Shown here piece after piece: positions 1-6,004 of a stretch of 9,677 nucleotides of DNA. The notes under the pieces are model-generated. The model made no database searches and was not told the DNA's origin. It worked only from the letters and a program-made list of their open reading frames with translations. Origin of the DNA: Spirochaetaceae bacterium (GTDB lineage: Bacteria > Spirochaetota > Spirochaetia > Treponematales > Breznakiellaceae). Location: positions 1-9,677 of the forward strand of contig JAIRPU010000017.1 in the NCBI GenBank assembly GCA_031256815.1, read 5' to 3'. The position numbers and the translations under genes were made by a program. How positions within the stretch are numbered: the stretch's first letter is position 1; every line of letters begins with the position of its first letter.

Positions 1-308
1 GTATAGTGCCATGTTATCCAACTGTTGAAAATAAAATTATATTCTTTTTCCAATATAGTATATAAATATGAAATAAACCTGACACCCATAAAAATATATA
101 TAGTGCCTGATTTTTTTAAAATCCGGTACGCCTCTTTTATCCATTTACGCGAAAATTCCATATATTCATCAAAAGTTCTCATATCGGTATTATTACCATA
201 ATCTTTACCGAGGTTATACGGCGGGTCGGCAATAACTACATCAATTGAAGCCGTTGCTATTTTCTGCAAATAATTTAAAGCGTCATCTTCAATGATTTCT
301 ATTTTCAT
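1..308 (-). CDS. DNA adenine methyltransferase (N-terminal part, runs off window)
   Basis: This is a site-specific DNA methyltransferase that would transfer a methyl group from S-adenosylmethionine to DNA. The first 102 codons are present and the gene continues past base 1. The protein begins MKIEIIEDDALNYLQ. Catalytic motif IV, DPPY, lies at residues 28-31 and is followed by NLGKDYGNN. A hydrophobic strand (GTIYIFMG, about residues 68-75) follows, and the visible part ends at WITWHYT. A DPPY motif near the N-terminus fits the beta-type N6-adenine (or N4-cytosine) layout, in which the SAM-binding FxGxG motif comes later and is not visible here. The ATG at 308 has a Shine-Dalgarno stretch (AAGGA) that overlaps the stop of the preceding ORF, so the two genes are probably translationally coupled. 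The region is much more AT-rich than the rest of the window, which suggests acquisition. Target specificity cannot be told. Confidence 0.88.
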   Translation of the reverse strand, partial: MKIEIIEDDALNYLQKIATASIDVVIADPPYNLGKDYGNNTDMRTFDEYMEFSRKWIKEAYRILKKSGTIYIFMGVRFISYLYTILEKEYNFIFNSWITWHY

Positions 309-317
309 ATCCCATCC

Positions 318-611
318 TTAATCCAGTGATACTGTTTTGCGTAACGCAGCCATTTTGTTATTTTCATCTTCAAGAATATCATTAAATATTTCAAATGCCC
401 ATGCTTCAACAAAAGGTCCTGCAACCTTATTTATATTTTCCATAGGAAGACCGCGTTTTAGATTCGTATTTATAATGATTTTATTCTTGCCCAACTGAAT
501 TGAATCATTGACTATGGCTTCAATCTGGCATACTACAAAATTAGAACAAGCCAAATAATCTGGTGATTCTACAGGTATTTTAAAATCAAGTTTTGCGTAT
601 TCTTCATTCAT
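318..611 (-). CDS. Small ORF upstream of the methyltransferase; possible truncated restriction endonuclease
   Basis: I do not recognise this 97-residue protein with certainty. The start at 611 (MNEEYAKLDF) is preferred over an ATG at 650 because GGGA precedes it at proper spacing, whereas the upstream ATG has no ribosome binding site. It ends 9 bp before the methyltransferase start, and the methyltransferase's ribosome binding site overlaps its stop codon, so the two are co-transcribed. Residues around 67-84 (KVAGPFVEAWAFEIFNDI) look like the N-terminal helical part of some type II restriction endonucleases that are paired with such methyltransferases. No PD-(D/E)xK catalytic motif is present, and the length is far below the 200-300 residues usual for an endonuclease. 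It could be a disabled endonuclease or a complete small accessory protein. The restriction link rests on gene order plus a faint resemblance. Confidence 0.55.
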   Translation of the reverse strand: MNEEYAKLDFKIPVESPDYLACSNFVVCQIEAIVNDSIQLGKNKIIINTNLKRGLPMENINKVAGPFVEAWAFEIFNDILEDENNKMAALRKTVSLD

Positions 612-670
612 AATTATCCCATACAATTTAAAATAAATGAGTTTATACATAATATCAAGCTGTCAAATTT

Positions 671-698
671 ATATCATTAGGTAATGCTAAAATGATAT
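671..698. terminator. AT-rich inverted repeat downstream of copA
   Basis: The 8-bp arms atatcatt (671-678) and aatgatat (691-698) flank a 12-base loop in the short gap between the end of copA (726) and the upstream region of the small minus-strand ORF. The stem is AT-only apart from one G-C pair, and no clear U-tract follows on the minus strand. It is therefore a weak terminator candidate. An operator or upstream element for the restriction-modification genes is equally possible. Confidence 0.25.
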
Positions 699-725
699 AT
701 TTGTATACTTTTGTACACCTACCGG

Positions 726-3149
726 TTACCGCGCTGCCTTAAACCTTTTGAGACGCAAAGCGTTTGAAAGCACCGAAACGGAACTCATGCTCATAGCGGC
801 GGCGGCAAAAATTGGATTTAAGAGAGGGCCGCCAAAAAGGTAGAGCGCGCCCGCGGCAATTGGAATACCGAGTACATTATAGCCAAAAGCCCAAAACAAA
901 TTTTGTTTTATATTGCGTATTGTGGACTTGCTCAAATTTATTGCCGAAGGAACATCCATTAAATCCGAACGCATAAGGACAATATCCGCGCTTTCTATTG
1001 CCACATCAGTACCGCTGCCTATGGCAATGCCTATATCCGCCTGCGCCAATGCCGGAGCGTCATTTATGCCATCGCCGACAAAAGCTACGGTAGAGGCGCT
1101 TTGTTTCTTTGCTTTTCCGTTCTGAAAAGCCGGACTAAAAGTATCCCGAATATCTTCCTGTAATTTTTTTACCTCCGCCGCCTTGTCCTGGGGCAGCACT
1201 TCCGACAACACGCGGTCAATCCCAACCTGTTTGGCGATTGCGGCGGCGGTTTTTTTGTTGTCTCCGGTTATCATGACAACTTCTATACCCATGCTGTGGA
1301 GCCTCTCAATCGCCGCTTTGCTCGATTTTTTAAGCACGTCCGCAACCGCCACAATGCCCGCTAATCTTCCGTCCAACGCAATATACATCGGCGTTTTGCC
1401 TTCGCCGGCAATGCGGTCGCTTTCCGCTTCAAGGCATGAAAGAGAGATGCCCCGTTCGTCCATGAGTTTTTTATTTCCAGCAAGAACCTTAACGCCCTTA
1501 ATAAGGGCTTCAATACCCAGTCCGGTAATGGCCTTAAAACTTTCTGCTGCAAAAATTTCAAGCCCTTTTTTTTGCGCGCCCTGCACAATCGCCTGCCCCA
1601 ATGGATGTTCGCTGCCTTTTTCGGCGGAGGCCGCCATTTGCAGCAGATAATCCGGGGGCGTTGCGGGGGTGTCCCCCGCAGAGGGGGGGGGCGGAAGACC
1701 CGCTTCGGGGCTGGAGCCGGGGGGGAGACTTCCCCCCTCATTAACCACAACATCTGTAACCTGCGGTTTGCCTTCGGTTATTGTGCCGGTTTTGTCAAAT
1801 ACTATGGTGTTAATTTTGTGCGCGGTTTCCAGAGCCTCGCCGCCTTTAATCAAAATGCCATTCTCCGCGCCCTTGCCTGTGCCCACCATAATCGCCGTGG
1901 GTGTGGCCAGACCCAAAGCGCAGGGGCAGGCAATTACCAGCACAGAAATAAAAATTGTAAGGGCGAACTCCAGCGTTGACTTTCCAGCAGGCAGACTTAC
2001 AATACCCGCCTGAGCCGCCGTATACCACGCGATGCCGGCGGCAAGGGCAATGGCGCAGACAACCGGCACAAAATAGCCGGAGACGGTATCGGCCATTTGC
2101 GCTATCGGCGCTTTACTGCCCTGCGCGTCCTCTACCAGTTTGATAATTTGCGCAAGCGCCGTATCGCTTCCAACTTTTTCCGCCCTAAAATGAATTAGGC
2201 CATTGGCGTTTATTGTTGCGCCAAAAACTTTGTCGCCCGCTTTTTTATCCACCGGCATACTCTCGCCTGTTAGCATCGATTCGTCGATTGCCGTTTCGCC
2301 TTCGATAACAACGCCGTCAACAGGAATTTTAGCGCCCGGCCGGACGACTATTATATCGCCTGGAATTACCTCTTCAATAAGAATCTCTTTTTCGATTGTA
2401 TTGCCCGCCGCGTCTTTTAGCACAATTAACGCGGTTTTTGGGGTCAGCCCCATGAGTTTTTTTATTGCATCGCTGGTGCGCCCTTTTGATATGGATTCAA
2501 GGGTTTTTCCAAGCAGTATGAGCGCGATAATCATTCCCGCGGTTTCAAAGTAGAGTGAGTCAACGGCGCTAAAGTTGCCATTTGCTATTTCGAAAATGTT
2601 GTACACGCTGTAAAGCACTGCCGATGTAGTGCCCAGGGCTATAAGGCTGTCCATATTCGGGCTTCGATGCAGCAGATTTTTAAAGCCCGCGCTATAAAAT
2701 CTGTTGCCCGCAATAATAACAGGGATAACCAGCAGCAACTCCACAAGCGCGTAAACAAGCGGAAAGTTCATGGGGGCCAGCGCCTTTGGGAATGGAAGTG
2801 AGAACCATTTAATCATTGGAACCATTGCAATATAGAGCAGCGGCGCGGCAAAGGAGATTGCAACTATAAATTTTATTTTAAGGGTTTTTATTTCTTTTTC
2901 TTTGCGCAGCTTATCTTCGTCAATTGCGCCTGCTTTTGAAGTGTCCAGCACTTTATAACCGGCGTTTTTAATCGCGTCCTTTATGGCTGATATGCGCGCC
3001 TGCGCAGGATTGTAGACCACTGTGGCCTTTTCTGTTGCAAAGTTTACGCTGGCGCTTTCAATGCCTTCCAGTTTTTTTACAGCCTTTTCAACCCGCGCGG
3101 CGCAGGCGGCGCAGGTCATGCCGCCAACTTTTAATGTTTCGGTTTGCAT
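726..3149 (-). CDS. copA: Copper-exporting P1B-type ATPase (CopA-like)
   Basis: This inner-membrane pump exports Cu(I) (or Ag(I)) using ATP. Residue numbers are for the ATG at 3149, chosen because GGAG precedes it; the ATG at 3161 has no such site. One N-terminal heavy-metal-binding domain carries GMTCAAC (Cys13, Cys16). Then come membrane segments, the actuator motif TGES (294-297), the membrane metal site CPC (408-410), DKTGT with the phosphorylated Asp452, the nucleotide-binding HP (515-516), GDGIND (692-697) and a C-terminal MSMSS. CPC together with MSMSS supports subgroup 1B-1. At 807 residues it is of normal size, but it has two insertions. One is a Pro/Gly/Ser-rich loop at about residues 471-496, encoded by the repeat at 1663-1737. 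The other is about 18-23 residues just before GDGIND (about 665-687). It appears monocistronic, with its own promoter at 3176-3203. Confidence 0.95.
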   Translation of the reverse strand: MQTETLKVGGMTCAACAARVEKAVKKLEGIESASVNFATEKATVVYNPAQARISAIKDAIKNAGYKVLDTSKAGAIDEDKLRKEKEIKTLKIKFIVAISFAAPLLYIAMVPMIKWFSLPFPKALAPMNFPLVYALVELLLVIPVIIAGNRFYSAGFKNLLHRSPNMDSLIALGTTSAVLYSVYNIFEIANGNFSAVDSLYFETAGMIIALILLGKTLESISKGRTSDAIKKLMGLTPKTALIVLKDAAGNTIEKEILIEEVIPGDIIVVRPGAKIPVDGVVIEGETAIDESMLTGESMPVDKKAGDKVFGATINANGLIHFRAEKVGSDTALAQIIKLVEDAQGSKAPIAQMADTVSGYFVPVVCAIALAAGIAWYTAAQAGIVSLPAGKSTLEFALTIFISVLVIACPCALGLATPTAIMVGTGKGAENGILIKGGEALETAHKINTIVFDKTGTITEGKPQVTDVVVNEGGSLPPGSSPEAGLPPPPSAGDTPATPPDYLLQMAASAEKGSEHPLGQAIVQGAQKKGLEIFAAESFKAITGLGIEALIKGVKVLAGNKKLMDERGISLSCLEAESDRIAGEGKTPMYIALDGRLAGIVAVADVLKKSSKAAIERLHSMGIEVVMITGDNKKTAAAIAKQVGIDRVLSEVLPQDKAAEVKKLQEDIRDTFSPAFQNGKAKKQSASTVAFVGDGINDAPALAQADIGIAIGSGTDVAIESADIVLMRSDLMDVPSAINLSKSTIRNIKQNLFWAFGYNVLGIPIAAGALYLFGGPLLNPIFAAAAMSMSSVSVLSNALRLKRFKAAR
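1663..1737. repeat. 75-bp triple stem-loop element inside copA (copy 1)
   Basis: Three hairpins follow each other. The first is gcggggg-tgt-cccccgc (1663-1679). The second is agacccg-ctt-cggggct with one mismatch (1696-1712). The third is ggggggagacttcccccc (1720-1737), a near-palindrome. It is read in frame in copA on the minus strand and gives the Pro/Gly/Ser-rich insert ahead of the nucleotide-binding domain. The same architecture, length and 18-base right end occur in femAB at 7889-7963. A run of nine G lies at 1683-1691. Confidence 0.8.
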
Positions 3150-3175
3150 ATAGTTCTCCATAAAGTATTAGATTG

Positions 3176-3203
3176 AGTATAGCATAATCTGAAATTGTGT
3201 CAG
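3176..3203 (-). promoter_or_regulatory. Sigma70-like promoter of copA
   Basis: On the minus strand, CTGACA (3203-3198, five of six matches to TTGACA) and TATACT (3181-3176, five of six matches to TATAAT) are separated by 16 bases. They end 26 bp before the copA start codon at 3149. A short dyad, ctga-N7-tcag (3189-3203), overlaps the -35 box and could be an operator, but it is too weak to assign to a known copper regulator. Confidence 0.6.
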
Positions 3204-3269
3204 AATTATGGCGTAATTGCCCTGCAATAGATGAAGCGGCGCGGCCGTCCACCGGCCGCCGCCGGTGTT

Positions 3270-3303
3270 GCCGCCTGCCTGCGCAGACGCGCAGACTGGC
3301 GGC
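3270..3303. repeat. 34-bp hairpin repeat, copy 1 (imperfect)
   Basis: The left arm gccgcctgcctgcgc and the right arm gcgcagactggcggc (3289-3303) pair imperfectly around a 4-base loop. The same unit with a perfect stem lies at 3809-3842. Both are preceded by gtgtt (with the gtt continuing into gccgcc) and followed by cgg, so the shared block is about 42 bp. Copy 1 has accumulated changes in its left arm and loop only. Confidence 0.7.
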
Positions 3304-3308
3304 CGGTG

Positions 3309-3336
3309 AGCCGCGCAAAGCGCGGCTGCCTGCGGC
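3309..3336. repeat. 28-bp direct repeat, copy 1
   Basis: This 28-base block is identical to 4030-4057. Its core is the perfect hairpin gccgcgc-aaa-gcgcggc (3310-3326), followed by tgcctgcggc. It lies directly next to the tandem gcgaagtccg units. Confidence 0.8.
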
Positions 3337-3370
3337 GAAGTCCGGCGAAGTCCGTCTGCGGCGAAGTCCG
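3335..3370. repeat. gcgaagtccg tandem units
   Basis: The 10-base unit gcgaagtccg occurs at 3335-3344 and 3345-3354 (exactly abutting) and again at 3361-3370. Two further copies lie in the same island at 3695-3704, in the loop and right arm of a hairpin, and at 4073-4082. Five copies in 750 bp of one intergenic region is not expected by chance. Confidence 0.7.
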
Positions 3371-3469
3371 GCGGAGGCGCGACTACGACACGATATATAT
3401 TTTTTATGTTTTGGGCGCATTTTTGCCAGCCGTGCGCCCCACAATCCGCTTCGCGGCACACCGCGCCAT

Positions 3470-3498
3470 CGCGTGAAAGCGCGTTGCGCTTTCACGCG
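3470..3498. repeat. Perfect 13-bp inverted repeat
   Basis: The arms cgcgtgaaagcgc (3470-3482) and gcgctttcacgcg (3486-3498) enclose a 3-base loop, gtt. A smaller GC hairpin, gcgccgc-gaa-gcggcgc (3515-3531), follows. No T-tract follows either one, so they do not look like intrinsic terminators. Confidence 0.7.
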
Positions 3499-3539
3499 GC
3501 ATATCTCGCGCCCCGCGCCGCGAAGCGGCGCAGGGCGTA

Positions 3540-3574
3540 AAGAGAATAAAAATCAATAAGATTTTTATTCTCTT
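3540..3574. repeat. Perfect 15-bp AT-rich inverted repeat
   Basis: The left arm a-agagaataaaaatc (3540-3554), a 5-base loop aataa and the right arm gatttttattctct-t (3560-3574) pair without mismatch. It is strikingly AT-rich inside a GC-rich island. It might act as a bidirectional terminator, but it is about 390 bp from copA and 660 bp from amtB and no gene ends beside it. It may instead be a separate insertion. Confidence 0.65.
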
Positions 3575-3681
3575 ACTAATTTCAATCCTAATTCCAACCG
3601 GCAAAAAACGCGCTTTCCGCTCCAATTTGCTTCGCTTCGCTTGCAAATTCCGCTTCAATCGCTTGCGCGGGCGGCGTGGAG

Positions 3682-3711
3682 GGAGCGGCGGACTGCGAAG
3701 TCCGCCGCTCC
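3682..3711. repeat. Perfect 13-bp inverted repeat with a GCGA loop
   Basis: The arms ggagcggcggact (3682-3694) and agtccgccgctcc (3699-3711) enclose the loop gcga, a GNRA-type tetraloop if transcribed on the plus strand. The loop and right arm contain one copy of the gcgaagtccg motif that recurs in this island. Confidence 0.7.
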
Positions 3712-3739
3712 GGGCCGGCAGTGGCGGCGTTAGGTGAGA

Positions 3740-3775
3740 GCGGCGGTATGCTTTGCACGCAAAGCATACCGCCGC
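3740..3775. repeat. Perfect 16-bp inverted repeat
   Basis: The arms gcggcggtatgctttg (3740-3755) and caaagcataccgccgc (3760-3775) enclose the 4-base loop cacg. This is the longest perfect stem in the island. No T-tract follows. Confidence 0.75.
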
Positions 3776-3808
3776 CTGCGAGAAGGCGCGGCTGTGCGCG
3801 GCCGTGTT

Positions 3809-3842
3809 GCCGCCAGTCTGCGCAGTGGCGCAGACTGGCGGC
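3809..3842. repeat. 34-bp hairpin repeat, copy 2 (perfect)
   Basis: The arms gccgccagtctgcgc (3809-3823) and gcgcagactggcggc (3828-3842) pair over 15 bp without mismatch around the loop agtg. The right arm is identical to that of copy 1 at 3289-3303. Confidence 0.75.
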
Positions 3843-3986
3843 CGGCAAAAAGGCAACGCCATGCAAAACAGCGCGGCCGCCACTGCAGTCGCCACCGGAA
3901 GCAGGCGAAAACGCAACGCGGTTTCGATGGACAACCCCTCATATCCGCCGCGTCCGCGTTGCGCAGCCGCGGCCGCCTTAACACAG

Positions 3987-4017
3987 GCCTGCAAAAGCGT
4001 AATACGCTTTTGCAGGC
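3987..4017. repeat. Perfect 14-bp inverted repeat
   Basis: The arms gcctgcaaaagcgt (3987-4000) and acgcttttgcaggc (4004-4017) enclose a 3-base loop, aat. It lies just before the second copy of the 28-bp repeat. Confidence 0.7.
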
Positions 4018-4029
4018 GACCGGCGATAA

Positions 4030-4057
4030 AGCCGCGCAAAGCGCGGCTGCCTGCGGC
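4030..4057. repeat. 28-bp direct repeat, copy 2
   Basis: Identical to 3309-3336, with the hairpin gccgcgc-aaa-gcgcggc at 4031-4047. A further small hairpin, gccgcc-aga-ggcggc (4056-4070), and a gcgaagtccg copy (4073-4082) follow, so the element types are clustered in a similar order at both places. Confidence 0.8.
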
Positions 4058-4172
4058 CGCCAGAGGCGGCTGGCGAAGTCCGCCGCCGGCGGTGGACGCG
4101 GGCCGCCTGCGGCGGCACATCTCCAGTTCGCGGCGGCCTGTAAAACAATAAAATCTGCCGCCGCGTTAAAGT

Positions 4173-4189
4173 TTGGCATACTTTTTGCT
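4173..4189 (+). promoter_or_regulatory. Sigma54 (RpoN) promoter of amtB-glnK
   Basis: TTGGCA (4173-4178) and TTGCT (4185-4189) match the -24/-12 consensus TTGGCAC-N5-TTGCA. Exactly ten bases lie between the invariant GG (4175-4176) and GC (4187-4188), which is the required spacing. Transcription would start near 4200, about 33 bp before the amtB start. Sigma54 with an NtrC-type activator drives amtB-glnK in many bacteria, so position and gene function agree. I could not find a convincing activator site in the hairpin island upstream. Confidence 0.75.
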
Positions 4190-4232
4190 GTAGTTTATCC
4201 AGATATACAGAAACTTTTTTTGGAGGATTAAA

Positions 4233-5597
4233 GTGAACAAAAAGGTAACTTTTATGGCGGTAATGTTCGCCGCGGTAACTTTTGGCGTTTTTGCACAAGA
4301 CGGCGCGGAGATAAAGTCGCTTGCTTTTTCGCTGGATATAATCTGGCTTTTTCTTGGGGCAATTCTCGTGTTTATTATGCAGGCGGGTTTTGCGCTTGTT
4401 GAAACGGGGCTTACCCGCGCAAAAAACGGCGTAAACATTACGATGAAAAACGTAATGGACTTTTGTTTTGGCGCCATAGCTTACTGGGCCATAGGCTGGG
4501 GTTTGATGTATGGCAGGGATTTTTCCGGAATTTTTGGTACAAGTGAATTCTTTAACGGCCCCATGGAAATAACTGAAGAAACAGGAACGTTTTACAAGAG
4601 CTGGTTCTTTCAGGTTGTGTTTGCCGCTACAGCGGCGACCATTGTCTCCGGCGCTATGGCGGAACGCACAAAGTTTAGCTCGTATCTGCTATACTCAGTA
4701 GTAATTTCGGCGGTAATTTACCCGATTCAAGGCCATTGGATTTGGGGGGGCGGCTGGCTTGCCGAAATGGGCTTTCATGACTTTGCCGGCTCTACGGCGG
4801 TACATTCAGTTGGCGGCTGGGCGGCAATTATCGGCGCTTCGGTACTTGGCCCGCGAATTGGCAAATACGTTAAAGGGCAAAACGGTAAAATATCGGTTAA
4901 AGCGTTTCCAGGCCATAACATTCCATTTGCCTGTCTTGGCGTGTTTTTGCTCTTCTTTGGCTGGTTTGGATTTAACGGCGCTTCTACCGGCATCGCCACA
5001 GCAGGAGAGGGCGGAATTTGGAGCGGCCTTACGATTTCGCGTATTTGCGTTACAACCTGTCTTGCCGCCGCTGCCGGCGCGATTGCCGCGATGTTTTTAT
5101 CGTGGATAATGTTTAAAAAACCGGACTGTTCCATGACTTTGAACGGGGTTCTTGCCGGACTGGTTTCAATAACGGCCTCATGCGCGGTGGTTTCGCCGGG
5201 CGCGGCAATAGCGATAGGGCTGATTGGAGGCTCTCTTGTTGTGTTTAGCGTTGAGTTTATAGATAAAACACTGCATATAGACGACCCTGTGGGAGCCTCG
5301 TCTGTGCATCTGGTTTGCGGCATTTGGGGAACGCTTGCCGTGGGTATTTGGGCAAACGCGCCGGATGACGGCATTATCGGATTGCTGCACGGCGGCGGAA
5401 TAGCGCAGCTTGGCAAACAGGCGCTTGGAGTAGCCGCGGTTGGCGGCTGGACTGTTGCAACAAGTCTGCTTTTGTTTTTGGGTATAAAAGCGCTTACAGG
5501 GCTTCGTGTTTCGCAAAAAGAAGAACTTATGGGGCTTGATATAACCGAACACAAAGCGGAAGCTTATCCCAGTTTTCAAATATTCAGCAATGTTTAG
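4233..5597 (+). CDS. amtB: Ammonium transporter (Amt family)
   Basis: This trimeric inner-membrane channel takes up ammonium. The GTG at 4233 is chosen because GGAGG at 4222-4226 precedes it. Residues 1-21 look like a cleavable signal peptide ending VFA, as in AmtB of enteric bacteria, and the body has the hydrophobic pattern of eleven membrane spans. The twin pore histidines are His191 (STAVHSVGG) and His359 (SSVHLVCG). GWFGFNGAS and GHWIWGGGWL are other family motifs, and the C-terminal GLDITEHKAEAYP is the cytosolic tail that contacts PII proteins. The protein has 454 residues, close to the usual 400-450. glnK follows 15 bp downstream, the classic amtB-glnK pair, under the sigma54 promoter at 4173-4189. 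Confidence 0.96.
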   Translation: MNKKVTFMAVMFAAVTFGVFAQDGAEIKSLAFSLDIIWLFLGAILVFIMQAGFALVETGLTRAKNGVNITMKNVMDFCFGAIAYWAIGWGLMYGRDFSGIFGTSEFFNGPMEITEETGTFYKSWFFQVVFAATAATIVSGAMAERTKFSSYLLYSVVISAVIYPIQGHWIWGGGWLAEMGFHDFAGSTAVHSVGGWAAIIGASVLGPRIGKYVKGQNGKISVKAFPGHNIPFACLGVFLLFFGWFGFNGASTGIATAGEGGIWSGLTISRICVTTCLAAAAGAIAAMFLSWIMFKKPDCSMTLNGVLAGLVSITASCAVVSPGAAIAIGLIGGSLVVFSVEFIDKTLHIDDPVGASSVHLVCGIWGTLAVGIWANAPDDGIIGLLHGGGIAQLGKQALGVAAVGGWTVATSLLLFLGIKALTGLRVSQKEELMGLDITEHKAEAYPSFQIFSNV

Positions 5598-5612
5598 TAA
5601 TGGAGTTTATTT

Positions 5613-5954
5613 ATGAAACTAATTATAGCATATATTCAGCCTCATGCGTTAAATGACGTAAAGCAGGAACTATACAAAGCGGATGTAAAAAAAATCTCTG
5701 TAACCAACGCGCTTGGCTGCGGGCAGCAGGGCGGTTATATGGAGCATTACCGCGGAATAGAAGTTGAAGTAAATTTATTAAAAAAAGTGCGTGTAGAAAT
5801 TGCCGTAAACGAAAGTTTTGTCCAGGCGACCATAGACGCAATAATAAAAGGGGCGCGTTCCGGTGAAATTGGAGACGGCAAAATATTTGTGCTGCCCATT
5901 GAACAGTGCATAAGGATACGCACCGGCGAAACAGGCAACGAAGCGATAGGTTAA
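5613..5954 (+). CDS. glnK: PII nitrogen regulatory protein (GlnK type), lacking Tyr51
   Basis: This trimeric signal protein senses 2-oxoglutarate and ATP/ADP and blocks AmtB by inserting its T-loop into the channel. The numbering matches E. coli PII without gaps. Kept residues are Gly37, Gln39, Gly41, Arg47 (the residue that plugs AmtB in E. coli), Lys58 (2-oxoglutarate), and Lys90, Arg101 and Arg103 (ATP phosphates). The second family signature is clear at IGDGKIF and IRIRTGE. Changed residues are Arg38 to Gln, Lys40 to Gly and, most notably, the uridylylation site Tyr51 to Val (codon 5763-5765). Uridylylation at the normal site is therefore impossible, and control is presumably by ligands alone. 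GGAG at 5603-5606 precedes the ATG. Pairing with amtB argues for GlnK rather than GlnB. Confidence 0.93.
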   Translation: MKLIIAYIQPHALNDVKQELYKADVKKISVTNALGCGQQGGYMEHYRGIEVEVNLLKKVRVEIAVNESFVQATIDAIIKGARSGEIGDGKIFVLPIEQCIRIRTGETGNEAIG

Positions 5955-5992
5955 TTACCGGAAATTACCGGAACTGCCGGAAATTGCCGGAA
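5954..5992. repeat. Tandem CCGGAA repeat after glnK
   Basis: Four tandem units of 9-10 bp begin on the last base of the glnK stop codon: attaccggaa, attaccggaa, ctgccggaa and attgccggaa. It may be a small variable-number repeat. No function is evident. Confidence 0.75.
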
Positions 5993-6004
5993 AGAGACTG
6001 CCGG

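Larger units (their letters stand above)
3204..4140. other. Gene-free GC-rich island of hairpins and repeats between copA and amtB
   Basis: About 940 bp separate the divergent copA and amtB genes. Open frames exist on both strands, but their translations are Arg/Ala/Pro/Cys-rich with no domain resemblance, they overlap one another, and they lack ribosome binding sites; they are by-products of high GC. At least ten inverted repeats are visible, six of them perfect with arms of 13-16 bp. There are also two repeat families present twice and a 10-base motif present five times. I see no tRNA, rRNA, CRISPR array, transposase or known riboswitch. The island may be an accumulation of palindromic elements or a structured RNA region; the sequence does not decide. 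Confidence 0.7.

Noticed and set aside
661..666. TTGACA on the minus strand before the small ORF
   Set aside because: A perfect -35 hexamer, but no acceptable -10 box at 15-19 bases; TATAAA lies only 13 bases away.
1572..2013. Plus-strand open frames antisense to copA
   Set aside because: They are opposite strongly conserved ATPase motifs (DKTGT, CPC) and have no signs of their own coding function.
3404..4120. Long minus-strand open frame in the GC-rich island (238 codons), and several other frames there on both strands
   Set aside because: The translations are Arg/Ala/Pro/Cys-rich, overlap one another, cross several perfect hairpins and have no ribosome binding site or recognisable motif. 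High GC removes stop codons and explains them.
3204..4140. CRISPR array
   Set aside because: Repeats occur two to five times at irregular distances, with no regular spacers and no cas genes.
4775..5554. Minus-strand open frame of 259 codons
   Set aside because: It lies wholly within amtB, antisense to well-conserved membrane segments, and shows only a mirrored composition.
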